DNA from: Pseudomonas chlororaphis subsp. chlororaphis
Lineage (GTDB): Bacteria > Pseudomonadota > Gammaproteobacteria > Pseudomonadales > Pseudomonadaceae
DNA: 64,000 bases
Direction: 5' to 3'
Assembly: GCF_003945765.1 (NCBI RefSeq)
Contig: NZ_CP027712.1
Coordinates: forward strand, 5,084,001 to 5,148,000
Shown here: positions 31,261 to 40,396 of the stretch, piece by piece
How positions within the stretch are numbered: position 1 is the stretch's first letter
Layout of the letters: the number at the start of each line of letters is the position of its first letter
The notes under the pieces: model-generated
The model's input: the letters and a program-made list of their open reading frames with translations, nothing else
Databases searched by the model: none
What the model was told of the DNA's origin: nothing
Position numbers and translations under genes: made by a program

Positions 31261-31698
31261 ATGGTCGAACACGATTTCCGCTACAGCCTGATGAACCCGC
31301 AACACACTCTGATCGAATGCCGCGCCCTGGTGCCCGGCCGCTATCAGGTCACCGGCAACGGTGGTTCCATCCGCAACGACGACGTGCTGATCGTCACCCT
31401 CAAGGGCAGCAAGGACCTATCGATGCGCCTGACGGTGGAAACCGTGCGGCACCTGATCAACCCGGTCGGCCAGTGGGTCGCCGTGGCCCGTGGTCCGGTA
31501 TTCGGCGAGCTGGCGATCCATCAGTGGCAGGTCAACTGCGACAGCTGCGCGGCCGAGCTGAGCTTCGAGTTCGCGGTGGACGCCAAGCTGGGCAGCAAGG
31601 CGCAAAAGCCCGCGGCCAGCGCGCGGATCGCCGAGCTGGGCTGGATCAGCGAAGGGGAAAAACACCTGTGCCCGAAATGCCAGCGAGCCGCCCAATGA
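31261..31698 (+). CDS. Conserved hypothetical protein with two CxxC pairs
   Basis: The 145-residue protein is not recognised by function. Its N-terminal 90 residues are predicted mostly beta. The cysteine pairs C93-x2-C96 (NCDSC) and C137-x2-C140 (CPKC) could form a zinc ribbon. There is no signal peptide. A strong TTTGGAGGACCC precedes the ATG at 31261; an upstream in-frame ATG at 31225 is less likely. Its stop overlaps the start of the META-domain gene (ATGA), so the two are coupled. Similar genes lie near ldhA and gacS in other pseudomonads. Confidence 0.82.
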   Translation: MVEHDFRYSLMNPQHTLIECRALVPGRYQVTGNGGSIRNDDVLIVTLKGSKDLSMRLTVETVRHLINPVGQWVAVARGPVFGELAIHQWQVNCDSCAAELSFEFAVDAKLGSKAQKPAASARIAELGWISEGEKHLCPKCQRAAQ

Positions 31699-32099
31699 AA
31701 CGCCTGGCGTTGATCGCCGCGTTCGGCGCCGGCCTGCTGGGTTGCGCGGCGGAGCCGGTGAAACTGCAGCAGGATCGCAGCTACATCCTGGAGTGGATCG
31801 GCGAGCGTCCGCTGATCGACTACAGCCACCTGACCATCACCCTCGGTGAAGACGGTCGCGCCTACGGTAACGGCGGCTGCAACCATTGGTTCGCGCCCTA
31901 TACCCTGGAGGGCGACAAGCTCAGCTTCGGCAAGGTCGGCAGCACCCGCAAGCTGTGCGCGCCAGCCCTGATGGAGCAGGAACGACGCTTCCTGCAGGCG
32001 TTGGAAACCGTCCAGCGCTGGGACATTTCCCCAATCGAGCAAGTGCGCTTCTGGCCGGCCGAAGGCAAGCCGTTGCGCTGGTGGCTCGAGGAAGGTTGA
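31695..32099 (+). CDS. META domain-containing lipoprotein
   Basis: The 134-residue product begins MKRLALIAAFGAGLLGCAAE, a lipoprotein signal with lipobox LLGC, followed by a META/HslJ-like domain with the characteristic GRAYGNGGCNHWFAPYTLEGDKLSFGKVGSTRKLC. Such outer-envelope lipoproteins are linked to stress tolerance in E. coli (HslJ). Here it is translationally coupled to the preceding cytoplasmic CxxC protein. It is followed by a REP-like inverted repeat. Confidence 0.88.
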   Translation: MKRLALIAAFGAGLLGCAAEPVKLQQDRSYILEWIGERPLIDYSHLTITLGEDGRAYGNGGCNHWFAPYTLEGDKLSFGKVGSTRKLCAPALMEQERRFLQALETVQRWDISPIEQVRFWPAEGKPLRWWLEEG

Positions 32100-32108
32100 T
32101 ACCGCCCC

Positions 32109-32212
32109 CTGTAGCCGCTGCCGCAGGCTGCGATAAGGTACGCAGGACCTTCAGCGATCCCGAGATCGCAACGGCCTTGCAGGCCGATCGCAGCCTGCGG
32201 CAGCGGCTACAG
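32109..32212. repeat. Long imperfect inverted repeat (second REP-like family)
   Basis: CTGTAGCCGCTGCCGCAGGCTGCGAT on the left matches in reverse complement ATCGCAGCCTGCGGCAGCGGCTACAG on the right, with about 52 bases between the arms. This differs from the CGCGGGCAAGCCTCGCTCCTAC type seen elsewhere in the window. It lies between two convergent genes and could form a long hairpin that also stops transcription. Confidence 0.85.
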
Positions 32213-32213
32213 A

Positions 32214-32678
32214 TCAATGCCCGCGCAGGGCTTCCAGCTTCGCCATCACGCCCGCCGCGGTCTGTTCGCCCATCAGTTGCTCACGCACCTTGCCCTGGTC
32301 ATCGATGATGTAGGTCACCGGCAAGCCTTCGCTGCGTGGCAAGTCGAAAATCTCCGCCGGGTTCTGCGCCAGCACGGTGAACTTGATCCCCAGTTTTTCA
32401 CTGGCGCTCTTCAGTTCTTCGCCCTGGACGTTATCGAAATTGACCCCCAGCACACTCACCGGCTGGCCCTTGAGCCCTTCGGCCAATGCATTGAGCTCGG
32501 GAATCTCGGTGCGGCACGGCCCACACCATTCGGCCCAGTAATTGAGCACCAGCCACTGCTTGTCCACGCGCTCGGCGGCGACTTTCCGGCCATATTGATC
32601 GACCCCGTAATCGTTACCGCAGCCGCTCAGCAACAAAGTGCCGATGATCGCCAATGCCGCTGCCAGTTGCCTTGCCAT
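32214..32678 (-). CDS. TlpA-family thiol:disulfide oxidoreductase lipoprotein
   Basis: The 154-residue product starts MARQLAAALAIIGTLLLSGCGN, a lipoprotein signal with lipobox LSGC, and carries a thioredoxin-fold domain with the redox motif WAEWCGPCRTEIPELNAL and the cis-proline region GLPVTYIID. It should act in the periplasm, reducing disulfides for example in cytochrome c maturation or protein repair; the partner is not evident. The start was placed at 32678 to give an intact signal peptide. It is divergent from arsC. Confidence 0.9.
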   Translation of the reverse strand: MARQLAAALAIIGTLLLSGCGNDYGVDQYGRKVAAERVDKQWLVLNYWAEWCGPCRTEIPELNALAEGLKGQPVSVLGVNFDNVQGEELKSASEKLGIKFTVLAQNPAEIFDLPRSEGLPVTYIIDDQGKVREQLMGEQTAAGVMAKLEALRGH

Positions 32679-32697
32679 GCCTTGATCCTTGTATTGA

Positions 32698-34180
<1,483 letters not shown>

Positions 34181-34189
34181 CGGCCCGCT

Positions 34190-34256
34190 ATCGCGGGCAG
34201 GCCTCGCTCCCACAGAACACCGAATGCTTCTGTAGGAGCGAGGCCTGCCCGCGATG
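34190..34256. repeat. REP pair (inverted REP elements)
   Basis: ATCGCGGGCAGGCCTCGCTCCCACAG and CTGTAGGAGCGAGGCCTGCCCGCGAT are near-perfect inverted copies of the fluorescent-Pseudomonas REP sequence, separated by about 15 bases. It lies between the convergent DUF2069 and DNA-glycosylase genes and is the best conserved REP pair in the window. Confidence 0.9.
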
Positions 34257-34276
34257 AACCCAACCCAATTGCCGGA

Positions 34277-34948
34277 TCAGTGATTGACCGTATACGCCAG
34301 CATCATCGAGATCTGGCACAGCGGCCGGCCACTTTCGGCGTGCCACTGGTTGAAGGCGCCCTGCACGGTGGCCAGGTCCTTGAGGCTGCTAGGTACCTTG
34401 TCGATGATCTGCTGCGCATTCAGCGCCGCCACCACGTCATAGGTCGGCACGAAGGTGTCCTTGCCGACCATTCGCAGAAAGCGCGGGGCCGACAGGCCGC
34501 CCAACTGGTGACCGTGCTTGGCCAGGTACTTCCACAGGCCGACGATGTCGGTCACCGGCCAGTCGGCGATCAAGGCGCCGAAACTGCCCTTCTCCTTTTC
34601 CACGTCGAGCACCATCTGCGCATTGCGCGGCACGCTCTTGAGCTTGCCCAGGTGGCGAATGATCCGCGTGTCCTGCATCAGCCGCTCGAGGTGCTCGGCG
34701 CCCATCAGCACCACTTTCTGTGGGTCGAAGCCAAAGAACACCTCTTCGAAGGCCGGCCACTTGGCGTCCACCAGGCTGTGCTTCAAGCCGGCGCGGAATA
34801 CCCGCAGGGCCAGGGTCGAGAGGTAACGGTCATCGCTGATCTTGCGCAATTGCGCCGGGGTTTTCGGCACCGGCAGATGGGCTTCCAGCTCGGCCGCCGA
34901 ACCGAAGCGGTTCAGACAGTATTCGTGCAGCCACTTGTAATCGCGCAT
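34277..34948 (-). CDS. DNA-3-methyladenine glycosylase I family protein
   Basis: The 223-residue protein resembles the adenine glycosylase (Tag) family of helix-hairpin-helix DNA repair enzymes: KISDDRYLSTLALRVFRAGLKHSLVDAKWPAFEEVFFGFDPQKV and MQDTRIIRHLGKLKSVPRNAQ are typical. The N-terminus (MRDYKWLHEYCLNRFGS) differs from classical Tag, which starts with a zinc-binding cysteine, so it belongs to a divergent subgroup. Substrate range is therefore uncertain. It sits downstream of ttcA behind a terminator-like hairpin. Confidence 0.85.
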   Translation of the reverse strand: MRDYKWLHEYCLNRFGSAAELEAHLPVPKTPAQLRKISDDRYLSTLALRVFRAGLKHSLVDAKWPAFEEVFFGFDPQKVVLMGAEHLERLMQDTRIIRHLGKLKSVPRNAQMVLDVEKEKGSFGALIADWPVTDIVGLWKYLAKHGHQLGGLSAPRFLRMVGKDTFVPTYDVVAALNAQQIIDKVPSSLKDLATVQGAFNQWHAESGRPLCQISMMLAYTVNH

Positions 34949-34965
34949 GCCCTCTCCTAATGACG

Positions 34966-34995
34966 ATAAAGAAACGGCGCTCAGAGGAGCGCCGT
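34966..34995 (-). terminator. Probable Rho-independent terminator after ttcA
   Basis: ACGGCGCT and AGCGCCGT form an 8-bp stem with a six-base loop; reading the minus strand it is followed by TTCTTTATC. It lies 29 bases after the ttcA stop and just upstream of the DNA glycosylase gene. The T-tract is short, so strength is uncertain. Confidence 0.65.
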
Positions 34996-35024
34996 GATTC
35001 CACGATACAGAGCCGCGAGACGAC

Positions 35025-35849
35025 TCAGAGGTTCACCACATTGACGAAACGCGAAGCCGCGGTTTCATCGATCTTCAGGCTGGTGAAGTCGAACAGGTTG
35101 CGGTCCGCCAGCTGCGACGGCACCACGTTCTGCAGGCCGCGGAAAATGCTTTCGGTACGGCCCGGGGTCTTGCGTTCCCATTCCTGGAGCATTTCCTTGA
35201 CCACCTGGCGCTGCAGGTTTTCCTGGGAGCCGCAGAGGTTGCACGGGATGATCGGGAACTGCTTGAGGTCGGAATAGGCCTGGATGTCCTTCTCGCTGCA
35301 ATAGGCCAGGGGGCGGATCACCACATTACGCCCGTCGTCGGCCCGCAGCTTGGGCGGCATGGCCTTGAGCGAGCCGTTGTAGAACATGTTGAGGAAGAAG
35401 GTCTCGACGATGTCGTCCCGGTGGTGACCCAGGGCCATCTTGGTCGCGCCGATCTCGTCGGCGAAGGTGTACAGGGTGCCGCGACGCAGGCGCGAGCACA
35501 GCGAACAGGTGGTCTTGCCTTCCGGTATCAGTTCCTTGACCACCGAATAGGTGTCCTTCTCGACGATGTGGTATTCCACGCCCAACGTCTCGAGGTAGGC
35601 CGGCAATACGTGCTCGGGGAACCCGGGCTGCTTCTGGTCCATGTTCACGGCGACGATGTCGAACTTGATCGGTGCAACCTTCTGCAGGTGCATCAGCACA
35701 TCGAGCATGGTGTAGCTGTCCTTGCCGCCGGACAGGCAGACCATGACCTTGTCGCCGTCTTCGATCATGTTGAAGTCGGCGACCGCTTCCCCGGCCTGGC
35801 GGCGCAAGCGTTTCTGCAGTTTGTTCTGGTTGACCGTAAGAGTGCCCAT
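35025..35849 (-). CDS. ttcA: tRNA 2-thiocytidine(32) synthetase TtcA
   Basis: The 274-residue iron-sulfur enzyme thiolates cytidine 32 in certain tRNAs. The PP-loop SGGKDS is at residues 40-45, the first CxxC in [12 protein letters not shown] and the second in [13 protein letters not shown]; together these cysteines bind the [4Fe-4S] cluster. [19 protein letters not shown] is also characteristic. Length is typical. The gene is divergent from a Yip1-family gene, with about 280 bases between them. Confidence 0.96.
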   Translation of the reverse strand: MGTLTVNQNKLQKRLRRQAGEAVADFNMIEDGDKVMVCLSGGKDSYTMLDVLMHLQKVAPIKFDIVAVNMDQKQPGFPEHVLPAYLETLGVEYHIVEKDTYSVVKELIPEGKTTCSLCSRLRRGTLYTFADEIGATKMALGHHRDDIVETFFLNMFYNGSLKAMPPKLRADDGRNVVIRPLAYCSEKDIQAYSDLKQFPIIPCNLCGSQENLQRQVVKEMLQEWERKTPGRTESIFRGLQNVVPSQLADRNLFDFTSLKIDETAASRFVNVVNL

Positions 35850-36128
35850 GGCGCTTGAAATCCGCGGTGTGTGACGAAAAGCCGGTCATTTTACGCAAAA
35901 ACTGCGCGCGGGCGAAGCGCCGGGCGCCAGTCGACCGATCAAATCGCCGAATGCGATTACCAGCCGCGCCGACAGCGCGATTTGCTCTAACACCCATGAC
36001 CTTTGCAGGTCAGTCCTTTCTATACTGCGACATAAGGTCGCACACATATTCAGACCTTTACTTACTTGGCCGCTGGCCCGTAGGCGCTCCGTTGGGGGGC
36101 GATGGCAATAACAAAGGAGTGACTGACT

Positions 36129-36731
36129 ATGATTCATCATGTCGTGGGACTCTTCACCCACCCCGATCAGGAATGGCGAGAAATACGTGGCGACGAAGAG
36201 GAAAGCATCAGCCACATGTACCTCACCCACACGCTGATTCTCGCGGCGATTCCGGCGATTTCGGCGTTTATCGGCACCACCCAGGTCGGTTGGGTCATCG
36301 GCAATCGGGCACCGGTCATGCTGACCATGGAAAGCGCGCTGTGGATGACCATCATGTCGTACCTGGCGATGCTGGGCGGGGTTGCGGTCATGGGTGCCTT
36401 CGTCCACTGGATGGCCCGCACCTACGACGCCAGCCCGAGCCTCGCGCGCTGCATCGCGTTCGCCACCTATACCGCGACGCCCCTGTTCATCGGTGGCCTG
36501 GCGGCGCTGTATCCGCACATGTGGCTCGGCATGATCGTCGGCACGGCCGCCATCTGCTACACCGTCTACCTGCTGTATGTCGGGTTGCCGACCTTCATGA
36601 ACATTCCCTCGGACGAAGGTTTCCTGTTCTCAAGCTCCGTACTGGCCGTTGGGCTGGTGGTGCTGGTCGCGATCATGGCGTTCACCGTGATCGTCTGGGG
36701 TCTTGGCGTCGGCCCCGTTTACACCAACTGA
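36129..36731 (+). CDS. Yip1 family inner-membrane protein
   Basis: The 200-residue protein has five hydrophobic segments beginning about residue 33 (LTHTLILAAIPAISAFIGTTQVGW, SALWMTIMSYLAMLGGVAVMGAFV, a third around ATYTATPLFIGGLAALYP, then two more), the topology of bacterial Yip1/YIP1-domain proteins. The N-terminus IHHVVGLFTHPDQEWREIRGDEE is the family signature. An AGGAG precedes the ATG. The function is unknown. A short GC-rich hairpin follows the gene. Confidence 0.88.
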   Translation: MIHHVVGLFTHPDQEWREIRGDEEESISHMYLTHTLILAAIPAISAFIGTTQVGWVIGNRAPVMLTMESALWMTIMSYLAMLGGVAVMGAFVHWMARTYDASPSLARCIAFATYTATPLFIGGLAALYPHMWLGMIVGTAAICYTVYLLYVGLPTFMNIPSDEGFLFSSSVLAVGLVVLVAIMAFTVIVWGLGVGPVYTN

Positions 36732-36765
36732 CGTCGCTCAAAAAACCAACACAATCTGCCAACAC

Positions 36766-36790
36766 AGGCCGCCGCAAGGCGGCCTTCTAA
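36766..36790 (+). terminator. Possible terminator after the Yip1-family gene
   Basis: AGGCCGCC and GGCGGCCT form a perfect 8-bp stem with a GCAA tetraloop, followed by TCTAATCT rather than a full T-run. It lies 35 bases after the stop codon of the 36129-36731 gene. Confidence 0.55.
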
Positions 36791-36875
36791 TCTGCGCAAC
36801 GACCATTCGGCGCCTGGACGATTCGGAATGCATCGGCTTTGCGGCATACTCACCCGCTCTGGAGAGCCGTTAAGC

Positions 36876-37367
36876 ATGCCCGAGCAACTCAATACCCGCG
36901 TCGAAGACTGTTTCCAACTCGCTGAATCCTTTTTCAAACGACCTTTCAAACGCCCGGTGGTCAGCCTCAAGTTGCGCGGCCAGAAAGCCGGTGTCGCCCA
37001 CCTGCACGAGAACCTGCTGCGCTTCAACCCGCAGCTGTACCGGGAAAACACCGAAGACTTCCTCAAACAGACCGTGGCCCATGAAGTCGCGCACCTGATC
37101 GCCCACCAACTGTTCGGCGAGCGCATTCAGCCCCACGGCGAAGAATGGCAACTGATCATGCGCGGCGTGTACGAACTGCCGCCCAATCGCTGCCACACCT
37201 ACGAGATACAGCGCCGCAGCGTGACCCGCTACATCTACCGCTGCCCCTGCGACAACGACTTTCCGTTTTCCGCCCAGCGCCATCGCCTGGTCACCCAGGG
37301 CCGACGCTATCTGTGTCGGCGTTGCCGGCACACCCTGGTGTTCAGCGGCGAGATGCGGGTGGAGTGA
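36876..37367 (+). CDS. sprT: SprT family zinc metalloprotease
   Basis: The 163-residue protein carries the metalloprotease motif HEVAHLIAHQLFGERIQPHGEEW (HExxH with a downstream histidine/glutamate) near residue 70 and a C-terminal zinc-ribbon with YRCPC and YLCRRCRHTLVFSGE. It is the bacterial relative of eukaryotic Spartan, which cuts DNA-protein crosslinks; the bacterial role is not firmly established. The start MPEQLNTRVED at 36876 was chosen on similarity to family N-termini and the GGAGAG upstream. Confidence 0.92.
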   Translation: MPEQLNTRVEDCFQLAESFFKRPFKRPVVSLKLRGQKAGVAHLHENLLRFNPQLYRENTEDFLKQTVAHEVAHLIAHQLFGERIQPHGEEWQLIMRGVYELPPNRCHTYEIQRRSVTRYIYRCPCDNDFPFSAQRHRLVTQGRRYLCRRCRHTLVFSGEMRVE

Positions 37368-37382
37368 ACCCGGCCCGGCGCC

Positions 37383-38564
37383 CTACAAGATGACCCGGCC
37401 CTGGCGCAGTTCGGCGATGCGCTGCACGCTGTAACCCAGCTCAGCCAGCACCTGGTCGCTATGGGCGCCCAGTTCCGCCCCGATATGCCGCGGCTCCGGC
37501 AGCCCCTGGGAAAACTTCAACGGACAGGCCATCTGCGCCTGGTAGCTGCCATCGCCACGCGGCACCTGGCTGACCAGTTGCCGCTCCTGCAACTGCGGAT
37601 GCACCACCGCCTCCGCCAGGCCCAGCACCGGTTCGACGCAGGCGTCGACCCCAGCAAACAACTCGCAGAGCTTGGCAAAATCGTGCTTCTCGAACTCGAC
37701 CTGCAAGGCCTGCTTGAGCGCCTGCTGTTGTTCCGGCTGCGGCGACAGCCCCTGGGCCGCCAGTTCCGGACGCCCCAGGGCCTTGCACAGCGCCTGCATG
37801 AACGGCGGCTCCAGGCTGCCCACCGACAGCCAGCGACCATCCCGACTGCGGTAATAGTCATAGAAGCTGCCGCCATTGAGCACCTGCTGCTCCGCCGCGG
37901 GCTCGATTCCGCACGCCAGGTAGCCGGCCCCGGCCATGGCGTTCAGGCTGAACACGCAATCGGTCATGCTCACGTCCAGGTGCTGCCCCAGGCCGCTGTG
38001 CTGGCGGGCAATCACCGCCGCCAGCAGGCCGATGACCCCATGCAGCGAACCGCCGGCGATGTCCGCCGCCTGGATGCCCAGGGGCAGCGGCCCGCTGTCC
38101 TTGCGCCCGGTGTAGCTGGCCAGGCCCGCCAGGGCCAGGTAATTGATGTCGTGGCCGGCGCGATCCCGGTACGGGCCGGTCTGGCCGTAACCGGTGATCG
38201 AGACATAGATCAGCTTCGGGTTCAGCGCCTTCAGCGCCTCGTAGCCCAGCCCCAGGCGCTCCATCACCCCGGGGCGGAACTGCTCCAGGACGATGTCGTA
38301 TTCCAGCACCAGTTGGCGGATCACCTCCAGCGCCTCGGGCTGCTTGAGGTCCAGCGCCAGGCTGCGCTTATTGCGATTGAGGTAGGCATGGCTGGCGGAG
38401 ACGCCCTGATCGTGGGGCGGCAGCACGCGCAGCAGGTCCATGCGGGTCGGCGATTCGATGCGCAGCACCTCGGCGCCCATGTCCGCCAGCAGCAAGGAGG
38501 CGAACGGCCCCGGCAGCAGCGTGGAGAAATCCAGTACCTTGAGTGACGCCAGTGGCCCTTGCAT
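37383..38564 (-). CDS. CaiB/BaiF family CoA-transferase
   Basis: The 393-residue family III CoA-transferase moves CoA between carboxylic acids. Typical segments are LASLKVLDFSTLLPGPFASLLLADMGAEVLRIESP at the N-terminus, AYLNRNKRSLALDLKQPEAL, YVSITGYGQTGPYRDRAGHDINYLALAG (with the catalytic aspartate in GHDINY), and VSMTDCVFSLNAM. The substrate is unknown; alpha-methylacyl-CoA racemases share the fold. It is alone on the minus strand, convergent with sprT. Confidence 0.92.
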   Translation of the reverse strand: MQGPLASLKVLDFSTLLPGPFASLLLADMGAEVLRIESPTRMDLLRVLPPHDQGVSASHAYLNRNKRSLALDLKQPEALEVIRQLVLEYDIVLEQFRPGVMERLGLGYEALKALNPKLIYVSITGYGQTGPYRDRAGHDINYLALAGLASYTGRKDSGPLPLGIQAADIAGGSLHGVIGLLAAVIARQHSGLGQHLDVSMTDCVFSLNAMAGAGYLACGIEPAAEQQVLNGGSFYDYYRSRDGRWLSVGSLEPPFMQALCKALGRPELAAQGLSPQPEQQQALKQALQVEFEKHDFAKLCELFAGVDACVEPVLGLAEAVVHPQLQERQLVSQVPRGDGSYQAQMACPLKFSQGLPEPRHIGAELGAHSDQVLAELGYSVQRIAELRQGRVIL

Positions 38565-38673
38565 GAGCACCCTCCCTTGCCGATTGACTGCCCACAGAGT
38601 AGGCAGCGTCTCGAGGTCCGGCAATCACCGCAAGCGCCACCCGGGCTGACCGTTGCGCTCAAACTCCGGGCAT

Positions 38674-38699
38674 GAAAAAACCCGCCGCAGCGGGTTTTT
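38674..38699. terminator. Bidirectional Rho-independent terminator after dctA
   Basis: AAAAAACCCGC and GCGGGTTTTT form a stem with a CGCA-type loop, with runs of A and T on either side. It lies 17 bases beyond the dctA stop codon on the minus strand and would also end any plus-strand transcript arriving from the CoA-transferase side. Confidence 0.88.
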
Positions 38700-38715
38700 C
38701 ATCGACGTGGTGAAG

Positions 38716-40050
38716 TTACTTCACGGACGTCGGGGTTGGGCCTTCGGCAACGCCCAGGTCATCTTCTTCGCGAGTGTCGCTGATAGCACGACCACCGGAA
38801 GCCAGCTCGGCCTGCAACTGGTCTTCGTCCAGCTCCTTGACCCACTTGGCGACCACTACGGTGGCTACCGCGTTACCCACCAGGTTGGTCAGCGCGCGGG
38901 CTTCGGACATGAAACGGTCGATACCCAGGATCAGCGCCAGGCCGGCCACCGGCAGATGCCCCACAGCCGACAGGGTCGCCGCCAGCACGATGAAGCCGCT
39001 ACCGGTCACGCCCGCAGCACCTTTGGAAGACAGCAGCAGCACCAGCAGCAGGGTGATCTGGTGAGTGATGTCCATGTGGGTGTCGGTCGCCTGGGCGATG
39101 AACACGGCCGCCATGGTCAGGTAGATCGAAGTACCGTCGAGGTTGAAGGAGTAGCCGGTGGGGATCACCAGGCCCACTACCGATTTCTTCGCGCCGAGGC
39201 GTTCCATCTTGATCAGCATGCGTGGCAGGGCCGATTCCGAGGAGGAAGTACCCAGCACGATCAGCAGCTCTTCACGGATGTAGCGGATCAGCTTCAGCAC
39301 GCTGAAACCGTGGGCGCGGCAGATGGCGCCCAGCACCACCAGCACGAACAGCACGCAGGTGATGTAGAAGCAGATCATCAGCTGGCCCAGCTGCACCAGC
39401 GAACCCACGCCATAGGCGCCGATGGTGAAGGCCATGGCACCCAGCGCACCGATCGGCGCGAGCTTCATGATCATGTTGATGATGTTGAACATCACATGGG
39501 CGAAACGGTCGATGAAGTCCAGCACCGGCTTGCCATAGGCACCCAGGCGGTGCAGGGCGAAACCGAAGATCACCGAGAACATCAGCACTTGCAGGATGTC
39601 GCCGTTGGCGAAGGCGCCGACGATGGTGTTCGGAATGACATTGAGGATGAAGCCGACGATGCTCTGGTCCTTGCCGGCGGTGACGTAGGCCGCCACTTTC
39701 GAGGCATCCAGAGTGGACACGTCGATGTGCATGCCGTTGCCCGGCTGCACCACGTTGACCACGACCAGGCCGATCAGCAGGGCGATGGTCGAAACGATTT
39801 CGAAGTACAGCAGCGCGTAGCCACCGGTCTTGCCCACCGATTTCATGTTCTGCATGCCCGCGATACCGCTGACGACCGTACAGAAGATGATGGGTGCGAT
39901 GACCATCTTGATCAGTTTGATGAACCCGTCACCCAGGGGCTTGAGGGCCACACCGGTCTGCGGGTAGAAGTGACCGAGCAGGATGCCGATGGCGATGGCA
40001 ACGATCACCTGGAAATACAGGGATTTGTACAGTGGCTGACGAGTCGTCAT
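38716..40050 (-). CDS. dctA: C4-dicarboxylate transporter DctA
   Basis: The 444-residue symporter of the dicarboxylate/amino acid:cation symporter family takes up succinate, malate and fumarate with protons or sodium. Hallmarks: [25 protein letters not shown] at the start, [23 protein letters not shown], the serine-rich reentrant loop [45 protein letters not shown] and [42 protein letters not shown]. The start [14 protein letters not shown] at 40050 has a GAGGAAC upstream. A sigma54 promoter and two distant palindromes lie in its leader region. Confidence 0.96.
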   Translation of the reverse strand: MTTRQPLYKSLYFQVIVAIAIGILLGHFYPQTGVALKPLGDGFIKLIKMVIAPIIFCTVVSGIAGMQNMKSVGKTGGYALLYFEIVSTIALLIGLVVVNVVQPGNGMHIDVSTLDASKVAAYVTAGKDQSIVGFILNVIPNTIVGAFANGDILQVLMFSVIFGFALHRLGAYGKPVLDFIDRFAHVMFNIINMIMKLAPIGALGAMAFTIGAYGVGSLVQLGQLMICFYITCVLFVLVVLGAICRAHGFSVLKLIRYIREELLIVLGTSSSESALPRMLIKMERLGAKKSVVGLVIPTGYSFNLDGTSIYLTMAAVFIAQATDTHMDITHQITLLLVLLLSSKGAAGVTGSGFIVLAATLSAVGHLPVAGLALILGIDRFMSEARALTNLVGNAVATVVVAKWVKELDEDQLQAELASGGRAISDTREEDDLGVAEGPTPTSVK

Positions 40051-40115
40051 TGCAAAGTTCCTCAAGAGCACCGTTGCACACCATCCATCGATGCACACGA
40101 CGCCTAAAGTGCGAA

Positions 40116-40133
40116 CCCTCCTGCACTGGAGGG
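40116..40133 (-). other. Hairpin in the dctA leader
   Basis: CCCTCC and GGAGGG form a perfect 6-bp stem with a six-base loop inside the predicted 132-nt dctA leader. On the minus strand it is directly preceded by an A-rich ACACAACAAATC (40144-40133) that resembles the A-rich Hfq/Crc target sites of pseudomonads. A post-transcriptional role in catabolite repression is inference. Confidence 0.4.
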
Positions 40134-40192
40134 ATTTGTTGTGTAGAGCTGCGGGGAACACCTTTCGTTGCTCCCTTCTCCTTACTCGCTAT

Positions 40193-40208
40193 CGCAAAGC
40201 CCGTGCCA
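40193..40208 (-). promoter_or_regulatory. Sigma54 (RpoN) promoter of dctA
   Basis: On the minus strand TGGCACG, four bases GGCT, then TTGC match the -24/-12 consensus TGGCACG-N4-TTGC exactly. Transcription would start near 40182, giving a leader of about 132 nt before the dctA ATG. In Pseudomonas, dctA is known to depend on RpoN and the DctB/DctD two-component system, which fits. Confidence 0.88.
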
Positions 40209-40285
40209 GCTTGCCCAGAATCCCTGAAGGTCTTTGGACATCAGGGTTTGCGCTAGCCTTCGCTCTCCCTGCCCCTACATGAAGT

Positions 40286-40340
40286 GGCGGATTTCCGCCC
40301 ATCGCCCGACGCTCGTCCTACAATTTGGCGGATATCCGCC
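40286..40340. promoter_or_regulatory. Twin palindromes GGCGGA-N2-TCCGCC, probable activator sites
   Basis: GGCGGATTTCCGCC (40286-40299) and the perfect palindrome GGCGGATATCCGCC (40327-40340) are 41 bp apart centre to centre, about four helical turns. They lie 111 and 152 bp upstream of the predicted dctA start site, where enhancer-binding proteins such as DctD bind. They are also 64-104 bp upstream of the divergent AraC-type gene, with a related half-site ATCCGCC at 40367-40373, so autoregulation by that regulator is the alternative. Confidence 0.65.
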
Positions 40341-40396
40341 TTGCCTAGTCGTTGTCGGCTGTTAACATCCGCCACTTAATGGACGGATCAACCTTC

